A stretch of 64,000 bases of DNA. It comes from Coneutiohabitans sp964457925 (GTDB lineage: Bacteria > Zhuqueibacterota > Zhuqueibacteria > Zhuqueibacterales > Zhuqueibacteraceae). Positions within the stretch are counted from its first letter, which is position 1. Every line of letters begins with the position of its first letter. The position numbers and the translations under genes are program-made. Location of the stretch: NCBI GenBank assembly GCA_964457925.1, contig CAYWGH010000001.1, forward strand, positions 186,001-250,000. Direction: 5' to 3'. Under the pieces are notes generated by a model. That model was not told the origin of the DNA. It saw only the letters and a list, made by a program, of their open reading frames with translations, and searched no databases. This document shows, piece by piece, positions 8,999 through 17,498 of this stretch.

Positions 8999-9562
8999 GT
9001 GCCGAAGCATCGTATGGCAACACCTAGTCGTTCGAAAGGCTCTTCTCAGCCCTCGGGCGGAATGCGCGTCATGGCCAAACGCACGAGTTCGTCAGGCAAG
9101 GGAAGTTTCAACTTCAAGAATGGATTCTTCTCGATTGCCTTGTGGGGTCTGGGACTCATCAACGTCATTTTAATCATTTCGTTTGTCAGCAAGCATTTTC
9201 TCTCCGGCGCCGAACATCCCATGAGTTCGGAGGCTGCCATTGAAGCGCTGCCCGCAGAGAATCTCAAAATCGAAGTGTTGAACGGTTGCGGCGTGGCGGG
9301 ACTGGCGCGGAAATACGCGGATTTGCTCAAGTCGCACGGCTTCGATCCGGTAAACGTCTCCAATTACGAAGGCAGTTCCAACGTGCCGCGCACGTATATT
9401 TATGATCGCCGCTCCAAAGACATGGCGAACGGTTTGCGCATCGCAAAGATTTTGGGACTGCCGGAGGATTATGTGGCGTATCAAGAAAGCGCGGAACGCC
9501 TGGTGGCAGCGACGTTAATTCTGGGCGCAGATTATAAACAAATTCCTGCCAACCCGAAATAG
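8999..9562 (+). CDS. LytR C-terminal-like domain protein, single membrane anchor
   Basis: A Ser/Lys-rich cytoplasmic N-terminus (~40 residues) is followed by one membrane helix (FFSIALWGLGLINVILIISF) and then a domain of ~95 residues matching the LytR_C family (LKIEVLNGCGVAGLARKYAD, GFDPVNVSNYEGS, TYIYDRRSKDMANGLRIAK). LytR_C normally sits at the C-terminus of LytR-CpsA-Psr envelope proteins. Here it stands alone with an anchor, as in many Gram-negative genomes, where its role is undefined. The GTG at 8999 has GAGGA 8 nt upstream; ATG 9014 and TTG 8984 are alternatives. Confidence 0.8.
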   Translation: MPKHRMATPSRSKGSSQPSGGMRVMAKRTSSSGKGSFNFKNGFFSIALWGLGLINVILIISFVSKHFLSGAEHPMSSEAAIEALPAENLKIEVLNGCGVAGLARKYADLLKSHGFDPVNVSNYEGSSNVPRTYIYDRRSKDMANGLRIAKILGLPEDYVAYQESAERLVAATLILGADYKQIPANPK

Positions 9563-9762
9563 CATCACATTGTTCGCGCGGACTCGCGCCTTCGGCGGTC
9601 AACCGATAAAATTTTTCAAAGCGGCGCGCAAGCGTGCATGGAAAATGATATTTTGTACAACGCCGGGCGCGCCCGCAAGGTGATGATCTGCTCATCGTCT
9701 CTCAAACCGCGACACGTTCCGTCCTGCATTATCCCTTGAACAAAATTCGCACAACCCTGTGG

Positions 9763-11070
9763 ATGGCTTTCTATAATTTGATCGCCATCCCTTTTCTTTT
9801 TGCGGTTCTCCATCTTCTCGTTTGGCTCTCCGGCAACACGCGCGCCGGCGCGAAAATCAAGCAGGGCAAACAAGGCCGCAAAAATGTGTTCATTGAACTC
9901 GAGCGGCAGTTGCAGGCATATACGACTGGCGGTCCGGCGATCTGGGTACATGCCTCGTCGATGGGCGAATGCGAACAAGCCAAACCGATTTTGCGGGAAA
10001 TTGGCTGGCGTTTTCCGCAGGCCGTGCGTGTTCTGACGATTTTTTCACCGAGCGCGCAAAAACATCTTTCTGCAACTGACATGCCCGCCGAGGTGACGTG
10101 TTATTTGCCCCTCGATGGCTTGCCGCAAGTCAAACGCTTTTTGGATCTGGTTCAGCCGGTCGCAGGCATTGTGATTCGCCATGATTACTGGCCCAATTTT
10201 ATGTGGCAGGCGCGGCGTCGCGGTATCTTTTTGCTGTTGGCGGATGCCAGCGTGAGCGCCAATGCGCGCACGAAACGTTTTTGGCCGGGCGTGCGGAATT
10301 TTCATCGCGAAGTTTTGGCGAACTTTGATTTAATCGGCGCGGTTTCATCACAAACGGCAGAATACTTGCGCCCGCTTCTGCGCTACCCCGAGCGTGTGCG
10401 CGTGCTCGGCGATTCCCGCTATGATCAAGTTCTATTTCGCACGCAAAACACCGATCTTTCCAAAATTCTTCCGGAAAAGTGGCGCTCGCTTTCGCCGATT
10501 TTTGTCGCCGGCAGCACCTGGCCTTCGGATGAAGAGGTTTTGCTGCCGGCATTCGCGCAAGCGCGCGAGCAGCTTCCGGATTTGAAAATGATTCTCGTGC
10601 CGCATGAACCGCGGCCAAACCATCTTATCGAGATCGAACAGGCTCTCGCGTCTTTGCAATTGTCATGCACCCGGCTTTCGCAGGCAAAGTCTACAAGTTC
10701 AGTAGAGGTTTTGTTGGTCGATCGCGTCGGCGTGCTGGCCGAACTTTATGGCGCAGGAGAGATGGCATTTGTCGGCGGCAGTTTCGGTCCGGGAGTACAC
10801 AGCGTTCTGGAAGCTGCGGCGCATGGCATTCCGGTGTTGTTTGGCCCACGTATGACGAATTCCGCCGAGGCCATGGAGATGAAAGAGTTGGGCATTGGCA
10901 GAGTGATCGAAAATGTTGAGGATTGCTGGCGCGCCTTGCTCGTCCTCCTGCAAAATCAACCGTTGCGCCAGGAACTGGGTGAAAAAAATCGCGCCTTCAT
11001 TGCCTCCAAAGCCGGCGCGGCGCAGCGCCTGGTGGATTTATTGCAGCCGATGCTCGGCAAGCATGAATGA
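9763..11070 (+). CDS. waaA: 3-deoxy-D-manno-octulosonic acid (Kdo) transferase
   Basis: Transfers Kdo from CMP-Kdo to the lipid A precursor at the cytoplasmic face of the inner membrane. The N-terminal membrane anchor is followed by the Glycos_transf_N domain with IWVHASSMGECEQAKP (the SxGE glutamate is the catalytic base in the family), then HDYWPNFMWQARRRGI. The C-terminal GT-B half has FVAGSTWPSDEEVLLPAF, LVPHEPRPNHL and FVGGSFGPGVHSVLEAAAHG, all standard for WaaA/KdtA. Its length of ~435 residues is normal. I favour ATG 9763 (MAFYNLIAIPF), which starts like other members; TTG 9736 is possible. No ribosome-binding site separates the two. Its presence, with lpxA/C/D downstream, shows that the cell makes lipopolysaccharide. 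Confidence 0.93.
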   Translation: MAFYNLIAIPFLFAVLHLLVWLSGNTRAGAKIKQGKQGRKNVFIELERQLQAYTTGGPAIWVHASSMGECEQAKPILREIGWRFPQAVRVLTIFSPSAQKHLSATDMPAEVTCYLPLDGLPQVKRFLDLVQPVAGIVIRHDYWPNFMWQARRRGIFLLLADASVSANARTKRFWPGVRNFHREVLANFDLIGAVSSQTAEYLRPLLRYPERVRVLGDSRYDQVLFRTQNTDLSKILPEKWRSLSPIFVAGSTWPSDEEVLLPAFAQAREQLPDLKMILVPHEPRPNHLIEIEQALASLQLSCTRLSQAKSTSSVEVLLVDRVGVLAELYGAGEMAFVGGSFGPGVHSVLEAAAHGIPVLFGPRMTNSAEAMEMKELGIGRVIENVEDCWRALLVLLQNQPLRQELGEKNRAFIASKAGAAQRLVDLLQPMLGKHE

Positions 11071-11101
11071 GCATGCCATTCCCATCCGGCAAGTGTTTTG
11101 C

Positions 11102-11130
11102 TTGTAAAATCCCACAACGGCGATTATATT
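11102..11130 (+). promoter_or_regulatory. Sigma-70-like promoter TTGTAA-17-TATATT
   Basis: TTGTAA (11102-11107) and TATATT (11125-11130) are spaced by 17 bases, 63 nt before the start of the sugar dehydrogenase gene. The call is by pattern only. Confidence 0.5.
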
Positions 11131-11193
11131 GCCGCCCACGCCGCCTGCCGTTAAGTCACATTTTCTTTCAACTTCAATTAAGGACAAAGCCTT

Positions 11194-12642
11194 ATGAAAA
11201 GAGGGATTTTACTGTTGGCTGCCGGTTGCGTGCTGCTGCTAGCGCCGTCTGTCTATGCACAATACGAATTGGAAATCGCCTTTCCCAATCTCACCTTTGC
11301 GCGTCCGGTCGATTTACAACATGCCGGCGACGGCAGTGACCGCATCTTTGTCGTGGAGCAGGCGGGCTTGATTCGTGTGTTTGTGAACAATTCCTCCGTC
11401 GCAACGGCGGACACTTTTCTCAACATTCAAAACCGGGTTAATGATAGTGGCAATGAAGAGGGCCTTTTGGGGCTGGCGTTTCATCCCAATTTTGCAACCA
11501 ACGGTTATTTTTATGTGAACTACACGGCTTCGAATCCGCGGCGGACTGTTGTTGCGCGTTATCGCGTCAGCGCCAATCCCAATCGCGCGGATGCCACTAG
11601 TGAATTCGTGCTGCTCACCGTCAATCAACCCTATGAAAATCATAACGGCGGCCAAATCGCTTTCGGTCCGGACGGCTATCTCTACATTGGCATGGGTGAT
11701 GGCGGCTCGGGCGGCGACCCGCAGAACAACGGCCAGGATCGCCGCGGCCTGCTCGGTGATATGTTGCGCATCGATGTCGACAACCCCGCCGGCGGTTTGA
11801 ATTACGGCATTCCGCCTGACAATCCTTTTGTGGGCAACACCTCGGGTTATCGTGAAGAAATTTACGCCTATGGCTTTCGCAATCCCTGGCGCTTCAGTTT
11901 TGATTTTGTGACCGGCTGGCTCTGGGTTGGCGATGTCGGTCAGGGCAGCCGGGAGGAAGTTGATATTGTGGAAAAAGGTTTGAACTACGGCTGGCGTATT
12001 ATGGAAGGGAAGATTTGCTATAATCCTTCTTCCGGTTGTGATCAAACCGGCCTGGCATTGCCGATTTGGGATTATGGCCGCAGCAGCGGCGCTTCGATCA
12101 CCGGCGGCTATGTTTATCGCGGCAGCCGGGTTGCGCCGTTGGTGGGCGCATATGTTTATGGCGATTATGTTTCGGGACGCCTTTGGGCTTTGCGTTACGA
12201 CGGCGTCAATGCGCCGCAAAACCAACAACTCATTGATACGAATTTCAACATTGCAGCGTTCGGCCTTGATCAAAACAAGGAATTGTATATTTGCTGCTTT
12301 GACGGCCGGATTCGCCGCTTTAAAGCCATTGCCAGCGAGGTTACGGCGTCGCCGTTGCCTGAAACCATTCAGCTAGCACAGAATTATCCCAACCCGTTTA
12401 ATCCGGCAACGACGATCTCTTATAGATTGTCACAGCCGGCCATGGTTTCGCTGGAGATTTACAATCTGCAAGGCCGGCTCGTGAATCGTCTGGTGCACGC
12501 CGTGCAAGCAGCCGGTGAGCATGTCGCAGTCTGGCGCGGCCGCAACGATGCCGGCATGGCGCAGCCGAGCGGATTGTATTTTTACCGCTTGCAAGTTGGC
12601 GAGAGCTTTATTGAAACAAAACGCATGGTGTTTGTCAAGTGA
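11194..12642 (+). CDS. Secreted PQQ-type sugar dehydrogenase with C-terminal sorting domain
   Basis: A 482-residue secreted protein. A signal peptide (residues 1-22, ending VYAQ) precedes a beta-propeller of the glucose/sorbosone dehydrogenase family: FARPVDLQHAGDGSDRIFVV, EGLLGLAFHPNF, then around residue 149 NHNGGQIAFGPDGYLYIGMG followed by DGGSGGDPQNN, and later YAYGFRNPWRFSFD and VGDVGQGSREEVDIV. Family members oxidise aldoses or related sugars with PQQ, but many homologues lack proven activity. The last ~90 residues begin with AQNYPNPFNPATTISY and form a FlgD-like/type A C-terminal sorting domain, as on FCB secreted proteins. It is preceded by a good promoter-like site and is probably monocistronic. 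Confidence 0.9.
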   Translation: MKRGILLLAAGCVLLLAPSVYAQYELEIAFPNLTFARPVDLQHAGDGSDRIFVVEQAGLIRVFVNNSSVATADTFLNIQNRVNDSGNEEGLLGLAFHPNFATNGYFYVNYTASNPRRTVVARYRVSANPNRADATSEFVLLTVNQPYENHNGGQIAFGPDGYLYIGMGDGGSGGDPQNNGQDRRGLLGDMLRIDVDNPAGGLNYGIPPDNPFVGNTSGYREEIYAYGFRNPWRFSFDFVTGWLWVGDVGQGSREEVDIVEKGLNYGWRIMEGKICYNPSSGCDQTGLALPIWDYGRSSGASITGGYVYRGSRVAPLVGAYVYGDYVSGRLWALRYDGVNAPQNQQLIDTNFNIAAFGLDQNKELYICCFDGRIRRFKAIASEVTASPLPETIQLAQNYPNPFNPATTISYRLSQPAMVSLEIYNLQGRLVNRLVHAVQAAGEHVAVWRGRNDAGMAQPSGLYFYRLQVGESFIETKRMVFVK

Positions 12643-13061
12643 TCGCTGCAATTGTCCGTTCGCCTGCGCGGCACAATGTGGCCTCTGGCGCCAAATCATA
12701 ACCCGGCAAAAGCTGCCGTGAATAAACGCGCAAGCGGACCCATGTTGATTCGCGTTTATTCGCGGCGGCGAAAATGCCGGCGAAAAAAGCGACCCGCGCC
12801 GCAACGAGATTAAATTGTACCGGCTCAGGCTGGTTGTCGCTGAGCTGTTTCAGATTGCAAAGAAGCAATATCACACGGCAAAACTTTTTCGGCATGCGCG
12901 TTGGGGTAATTTTTATAAACAGATTTCGCTCTGCCAGAACTAAACCTCTCAAGTCGGCGTCTAATAGCTTGCCGTGCATGAAAAAATATGCTTTACATTC
13001 CGTTAAAAAATTGCTACCTTTGCGCCGTTTTGAATATAAAATAAGTAAAGGTGTTAACACG
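12643..13061 (+). other. Intergenic region upstream of bamA
   Basis: These 419 bases have no convincing gene. An open frame runs through it into bamA, but its translation has no signal peptide or protein-like composition. The only recognisable element is the promoter-like site at 12992-13020. Confidence 0.5.
12992..13020 (+). promoter_or_regulatory. Promoter-like site before bamA (TTTACA-17-TACCTT)
   Basis: TTTACA (12992-12997) and TACCTT (13015-13020) are separated by 17 bases. The downstream box extends to TACCTTTG, which also fits the TAnnTTTG -7 element of Bacteroidota promoters. It lies ~42 nt before the bamA start and would drive the bamA-skp-lpx block. Confidence 0.45.
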
Positions 13062-15404
13062 ATGAGTTGTATGAAATTCCCTCGATTTTTTGGTTGTGTT
13101 TTGCCGGTTTTGCTCTGGTGGATTTTTTTTACTGACGCCAACGCTCAACAACGCACATACAGCATTCTCAGCATTTCGGTAGAAGGCAACAAAACCGCAG
13201 ATGCCAACTTTGTCCGTTTGAGTTCCGGTCTGGCCGTGGGCGATAAGGTTACCGGCGATGATCTGCAGAATGCCATTCGACAGCTTGCCAGCCTCGACAT
13301 GTTTGATGACATCGCAATTCTGCTCGACCGGCAAGTCAATGACGGCATTTACCTCGTCATTCGCGTCAGCGAGTTTCCGCGCCTGAACAAAATTGAGTTG
13401 AGCGGCAACGACAAGATCAGCAAAAAAGATTTGGAAAAGGAGCTGACCTTTTTTAAGGGGCAGGTGATCAGTCCACGAGAAGCCGCGCGGGTGCGCCGCA
13501 AGCTGACCAAGCTTTATGAGAGCAAAGGCTATTTGCTCGCCGAAATTGAGCCGGTGCTCACGCCGGTGGGCGAAGATCGCGTCGATCTCGACATTAAAAT
13601 AAAAGAAGGCAACAAGGTTCAGATCGAGGGGATTCATTTTCACGGCAACGCCGCGTTTTCCGACAAAAAACTGCGCAAGCAGATGAAGAAGACCAAGGAA
13701 AACGGCTTCTTCGGCGGCGGTGATTTCGATGCACAGAAATATATAGAAGACCAGGAACACGTGCTCGAATTCTATCGCTCCGAAGGCTTCCGTGAAGCGG
13801 AGCTGGTGCGCGATTCCGTCTACTATAGCCCGGAGAAAAAGGACATGTTCATCGATCTCTGGGTGAACGAAGGCAGAAAGTACTACATCGGCGATATTAC
13901 GTGGGAAGGCAATACGATTTATCACAATCGCGTTCTCGCGGCAATGCTGGGCTTCGGCAAAGGCGATGTCTACAGTTCAAAAAAAATCCGCGAGGCCGTC
14001 ACCGAGCGTCTCGGCAGTCTGTATTATGACGCCGGCTACATCTATGCCACCGTGAATCCGGTGGAGAGGCCGAAAGACAGCAGCCTCGTCGATTTGCATT
14101 TTCTTGTTACCGAGGGCAATGCCGTCACGGTCAACAAAATTCGCATCAGCGGCAATACGAAAACCAAAGAGAAAGTCATTCGCCGCGAGTTGTTTGTCCG
14201 GCCCGGAGACACGTTCAGCCGCGACATGTTGATTCGCAGTCAGCGCGAAGTGTTCGTGCTCAATTATTTCTCCGACGTCAAGCCGGATGTGCAGCCCTTG
14301 GATGAAGAAAAAGTCGATGTCTCGCTCGAAGTGGTGGAAAAATCGACGGACACCGCCAACATGAGCGCGGGGTGGAGCGAGCGCGACAAACTCATCGGCT
14401 CGATTGGCGTGTCGATGAATAATTTTCTCGGCAATGGTCAGCGGCTCTCGTTCGATTGGAATTTCGGCCGCAGCTTCCGTTCGTTTCAGCTTTCCTTCAC
14501 CGAGCCCTGGCTGTTCGATTCGCCCACGCTGGCCGGCATCAGCGTGTTTGACACCAAGCGGTCGCGGCGATACAGTTATGATCTGTACGGCTATCGCAGC
14601 ACCGGCGGATCGCTGCGTTTGGGCCGCCGCCTGAGCTGGCCGGATGATTTCTTCCGCACCGATTGGATTTATCGTTTGCAATCAATCGAGTTTTCCGATT
14701 TCCGGGAGGATTTGGCGGCGCTCACCTCCGAGGAACGCCGCGCACGCGGCCTGGAAGATCGTCCGCTCACGCAAAGTTCGATCACGCATATCTTCAGCCG
14801 CAACAGCTTGAATCGTCCGGAATTCCCGACAGCCGGCTCGCAGGTTTCATTGACCAGCGATCTTGCCGGCGGACCGTTGCAAGGCAATGTCGGATATCAT
14901 AAACATCAGTTGCAGGCCGATTGGTTCTTTCCGACGTTTGGGCCGTTCGTCTTGTTCACCAGTTTCCATGCGGGTTACTTGGATGGCTTGAAGGAAAACA
15001 GCCGGATTCCCTACACCGAGTATTTTTTCATGGGCGGGTCGGGCCTGTCCTCGAACTCGATCGCCCTGCGCGGCTATGATGACCCTTTGACAACGAATAA
15101 CGATCGCTATTCGCTCGGCGGCAAAGCCATGCTGAAATACACGGCGGAATTGCGCGTGCCGATTGCGCCGAATCCCACCGTCTTCGGTTTGATTTTCGCG
15201 GAGGCCGGCAACACCTGGCCCGAGTTAACGCGGTTGGATCCTTATGATTTGCGCCGCTCGGTCGGCATTGGCGCGCGCTTATTCATGCCGTTGCTCGGCG
15301 TGATCGGCTTCGATTATGGCTTCGGCTACGATCACATCGACGCCGCCACCGGCAAGCGCAAAGGCCAGTGGAAGCCCCATTTTATTTTTGGCCGCAGCTT
15401 TTAA
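13062..15404 (+). CDS. bamA: Outer membrane assembly factor BamA
   Basis: The central Omp85 protein that folds and inserts outer-membrane proteins. The start ATG 13062 (MSCMKFPRFFGC) has AAAGGTG 9 nt upstream and opens a signal peptide ending ANAQ, giving a 780-residue protein. Successive POTRA domains cover roughly the first 400 residues (SILSISVEGNKTADANFVRL, NKIELSGNDKISKKDL, VQIEGIHFHGNAAFSDKKL, YYIGDITWEGNTIYHNRVL, TVNKIRISGNTKTKEKVIRR). The rest is a 16-strand barrel with the conserved lid-loop stretch FFMGGSGLSSNSIALRGYDD. It ends in Phe (FIFGRSF), as expected for an outer-membrane barrel. Skp and lipid A genes follow directly, as in many Gram-negative bacteria. Confidence 0.96.
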   Translation: MSCMKFPRFFGCVLPVLLWWIFFTDANAQQRTYSILSISVEGNKTADANFVRLSSGLAVGDKVTGDDLQNAIRQLASLDMFDDIAILLDRQVNDGIYLVIRVSEFPRLNKIELSGNDKISKKDLEKELTFFKGQVISPREAARVRRKLTKLYESKGYLLAEIEPVLTPVGEDRVDLDIKIKEGNKVQIEGIHFHGNAAFSDKKLRKQMKKTKENGFFGGGDFDAQKYIEDQEHVLEFYRSEGFREAELVRDSVYYSPEKKDMFIDLWVNEGRKYYIGDITWEGNTIYHNRVLAAMLGFGKGDVYSSKKIREAVTERLGSLYYDAGYIYATVNPVERPKDSSLVDLHFLVTEGNAVTVNKIRISGNTKTKEKVIRRELFVRPGDTFSRDMLIRSQREVFVLNYFSDVKPDVQPLDEEKVDVSLEVVEKSTDTANMSAGWSERDKLIGSIGVSMNNFLGNGQRLSFDWNFGRSFRSFQLSFTEPWLFDSPTLAGISVFDTKRSRRYSYDLYGYRSTGGSLRLGRRLSWPDDFFRTDWIYRLQSIEFSDFREDLAALTSEERRARGLEDRPLTQSSITHIFSRNSLNRPEFPTAGSQVSLTSDLAGGPLQGNVGYHKHQLQADWFFPTFGPFVLFTSFHAGYLDGLKENSRIPYTEYFFMGGSGLSSNSIALRGYDDPLTTNNDRYSLGGKAMLKYTAELRVPIAPNPTVFGLIFAEAGNTWPELTRLDPYDLRRSVGIGARLFMPLLGVIGFDYGFGYDHIDAATGKRKGQWKPHFIFGRSF

Positions 15405-15467
15405 TTAACTTTTTACCATTTTCGGAAAAAAACTATGAACCCCTCATCATCATTTAAGGAGATAGGA

Positions 15468-16031
15468 GTGAAGTCATCCTACATGTGGGTTGGCGGATTA
15501 GTGGCGTTGTTGCTCGTTTTTTTTGCCAATCCGGCCACGGCGCAGCTTAAGATCGGTCACGTCAACACGCAGAAAATTCTGGAAGGCTATAAAGAAGCGC
15601 AGGACGCACGCAAGCAGTTTGACGAGATCAACAAGGGCTGGGAAGAAGAGTTCAACAACATGCGCCGAGAGTTCGCGACAAAGCGCGACGAGCTGGAGTC
15701 GCAATCGTTGTTGTTGAGCGATGAGAAAAAGAGAGAAAGACTGCTGGAGCTGCAAAATCTCGAGCTGCGCATCCAGCAATATGCCCAGGAAAAATGGGGC
15801 CAAAATGGCGAAGGCGAGAAAAAGCAAGCAGAGATTATGCAGCCGCTGAGCGACAAGATTGTCGCCGCCGTGAAAAAAGTCAGCGAGCAGGAGAAGTTTG
15901 ACTATGTCTTTGACAATGCCGCGAACATCATACTTTATGTCAACCCGGGCCAGACGGATTTGACGGCGAAGGTGTTGGACGAACTGAACAAAACCGTCGC
16001 TTCCGCCAAACCGGCCGGCGCATCGAAGTAA
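15468..16031 (+). CDS. skp: Periplasmic chaperone, OmpH/Skp family
   Basis: Skp trimers hold unfolded outer-membrane proteins in the periplasm and deliver them to BamA. I start at GTG 15468 because AAGGAG lies 6 nt upstream and the next residues (KSSYMWVGGLVALLLVFFAN) form a signal peptide cleaved after ATAQ; ATG 15435 adds 11 residues with no better signal. The mature part begins LKIGHVNTQKILEGYKEAQD, the family start, and continues as a long coiled coil (QFDEINKGWEEEFNNMRREF onward) and a C-terminal strand region (FDYVFDNAANIILYVNPGQT followed by DLT). The ~187-residue length is normal. It follows bamA by 63 nt and should be cotranscribed. Confidence 0.92.
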   Translation: MKSSYMWVGGLVALLLVFFANPATAQLKIGHVNTQKILEGYKEAQDARKQFDEINKGWEEEFNNMRREFATKRDELESQSLLLSDEKKRERLLELQNLELRIQQYAQEKWGQNGEGEKKQAEIMQPLSDKIVAAVKKVSEQEKFDYVFDNAANIILYVNPGQTDLTAKVLDELNKTVASAKPAGASK

Positions 16032-16058
16032 TCCGCTTGTCGCATACGCTATCTTGAT

Positions 16059-16109
16059 GAGGTGTTCAGATTCGTCTTTCCAAAGCGCGAAAGAATAGTC
16101 TGGCACCTC
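16059..16109 (+). other. Long imperfect hairpin between skp and lpxD
   Basis: GAGGTG (16059-16064) and TCTTTC (16075-16080) pair with GAAAGA (16089-16094) and CACCTC (16104-16109), with partial pairing between them, around an 8-nt loop. Only a TTT follows, so it is a weak terminator at best. It may attenuate or stabilise the operon mRNA. Confidence 0.4.
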
Positions 16110-16137
16110 TTTGTGTTCATATGCCCAGTAAGGAGAG

Positions 16138-17220
16138 ATGGTGAAAATCACGCCGACCCGCGCCCGTGAGCTGGCGCGTCATCTTGGCGGTGAAATTGTG
16201 GGCGATGCGGATACGATGATTACCGGCATCGCCCCGATCGAGCAGGCGGGTTCCGGCGACTTATCATTCATAGCGCAGGCCCGTTTTCTCGATCAGCTTG
16301 ATCAGACCGCAGCGGCAGCGGTATTGGTTGCCGCCAATTTTACGCTGACGCCAGGCCGGCGGCCGGCGTTGATTCGCGTCGCCAACCCATACTTCGCGTT
16401 TATTGAAATCATCAAAAAATATTTGCCCAACCCGCAAAGCGCGCCCGGCATCGATCCCTCGGCGCACGTGAGCCCGCATGCCCGTTTGGGCGAAGGCGTG
16501 ACTATCGGCCCGCATGCAACCATCGAAGCCGGCTGTGAAATTGGCGCAGCGGTTCAGATCGGCGCAGGTTGTTACTTGGGGCGCGGCGCGAAAATTGGCA
16601 GCGGGTCGACATTGTTTCCGCATGTCTGCATCGCGCATGAAGTGATTATTGGCCGCAACGTCATCGTACAATTTGGCAGCGTGATTGGCTCGGACGGTTT
16701 TGGCTATGTCAAACACGAAGGCCGGCATCACAAGATTCCGCATCTCGGCACGGTGGTGATTGAAGACGAGGTTGAGATCGGCGCGAACTGCACGATCGAT
16801 CGCGGCACCTTTGGCGAAACGCGCATCCAACGCGGCGCCAAGCTGGATAATCTCATTCATCTCGCGCATAACGTTACCGTCGGTGAGAATACCGTCATTG
16901 CCGCGCAAACCGGCGTTTCCGGCAGCACCAAGATCGGCCGCGACGTGACCATTGCCGGACAAGTCGGATTTGTTGGACATATTGATATCGGCGATCATAC
17001 GATGTTCGGCGCGCAAGCCGGAGTGACCAAATCGATTCCGGCGAATACCGTGGTCTCCGGCTACCCGGCGCGCGATCATGCGCAAGCGCGGCGTGAAGAA
17101 GCTGCGATTCGGCGGTTGCCGGAATTGTTGAAACGCGTCAAGGCGCTTGAGCGCTTGCTGGCCGCGGATGGCAAGCTTCAATTATCCGAAGATTCTCCAA
17201 AAGAAGAAATGGCGGGCTGA
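16138..17220 (+). CDS. lpxD: UDP-3-O-acylglucosamine N-acyltransferase
   Basis: Third step of lipid A synthesis: transfers a 3-hydroxyacyl chain from acyl-ACP to the 2-amino group of UDP-3-O-acyl-glucosamine in the cytoplasm. The N-terminal LpxD domain (ARELARHLGGEIVGDADTMI, GDLSFIAQARFLDQL) is followed by a left-handed beta-helix of hexapeptide repeats (IDPSAHVSPHARLGEGVTIG through VTIAGQVGFVGHIDIGDHTM). FGSVIGSDGFGYV and the catalytic-type His in LIHLAHNVTVGENTVIAAQ are present. A C-terminal helix ends the protein. The 360-residue length is typical. AGGAG lies only 2 nt before ATG 16138 but 5 nt before the adjacent GTG 16141, which may be the true start. Confidence 0.96.
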   Translation: MVKITPTRARELARHLGGEIVGDADTMITGIAPIEQAGSGDLSFIAQARFLDQLDQTAAAAVLVAANFTLTPGRRPALIRVANPYFAFIEIIKKYLPNPQSAPGIDPSAHVSPHARLGEGVTIGPHATIEAGCEIGAAVQIGAGCYLGRGAKIGSGSTLFPHVCIAHEVIIGRNVIVQFGSVIGSDGFGYVKHEGRHHKIPHLGTVVIEDEVEIGANCTIDRGTFGETRIQRGAKLDNLIHLAHNVTVGENTVIAAQTGVSGSTKIGRDVTIAGQVGFVGHIDIGDHTMFGAQAGVTKSIPANTVVSGYPARDHAQARREEAAIRRLPELLKRVKALERLLAADGKLQLSEDSPKEEMAG

Positions 17221-17498
17221 AGATGCAAACTTTGACATTGGGCGGGCTTGCTGTTGGGCAATAGAGTTCCGAGGTGGCCATGCGGAAGAGGCCTTTCTGA
17301 AGCCCGTTTGCGCGTGGCAAGCAATGATCAGTTCTACTTAGACACATTGAAAATTCTGCCGCGAAACCAACAAAACACAAGAAATGCCTCAAATGAATTT
17401 TTCGCGTGTTTCGTGATCAAGAGTTTGAATCGGCCCCGGTAGAATGAGGCAACATTTTTTAATCACCATTTCTGCGATTAAGAAACGGCGAGGGAGAG

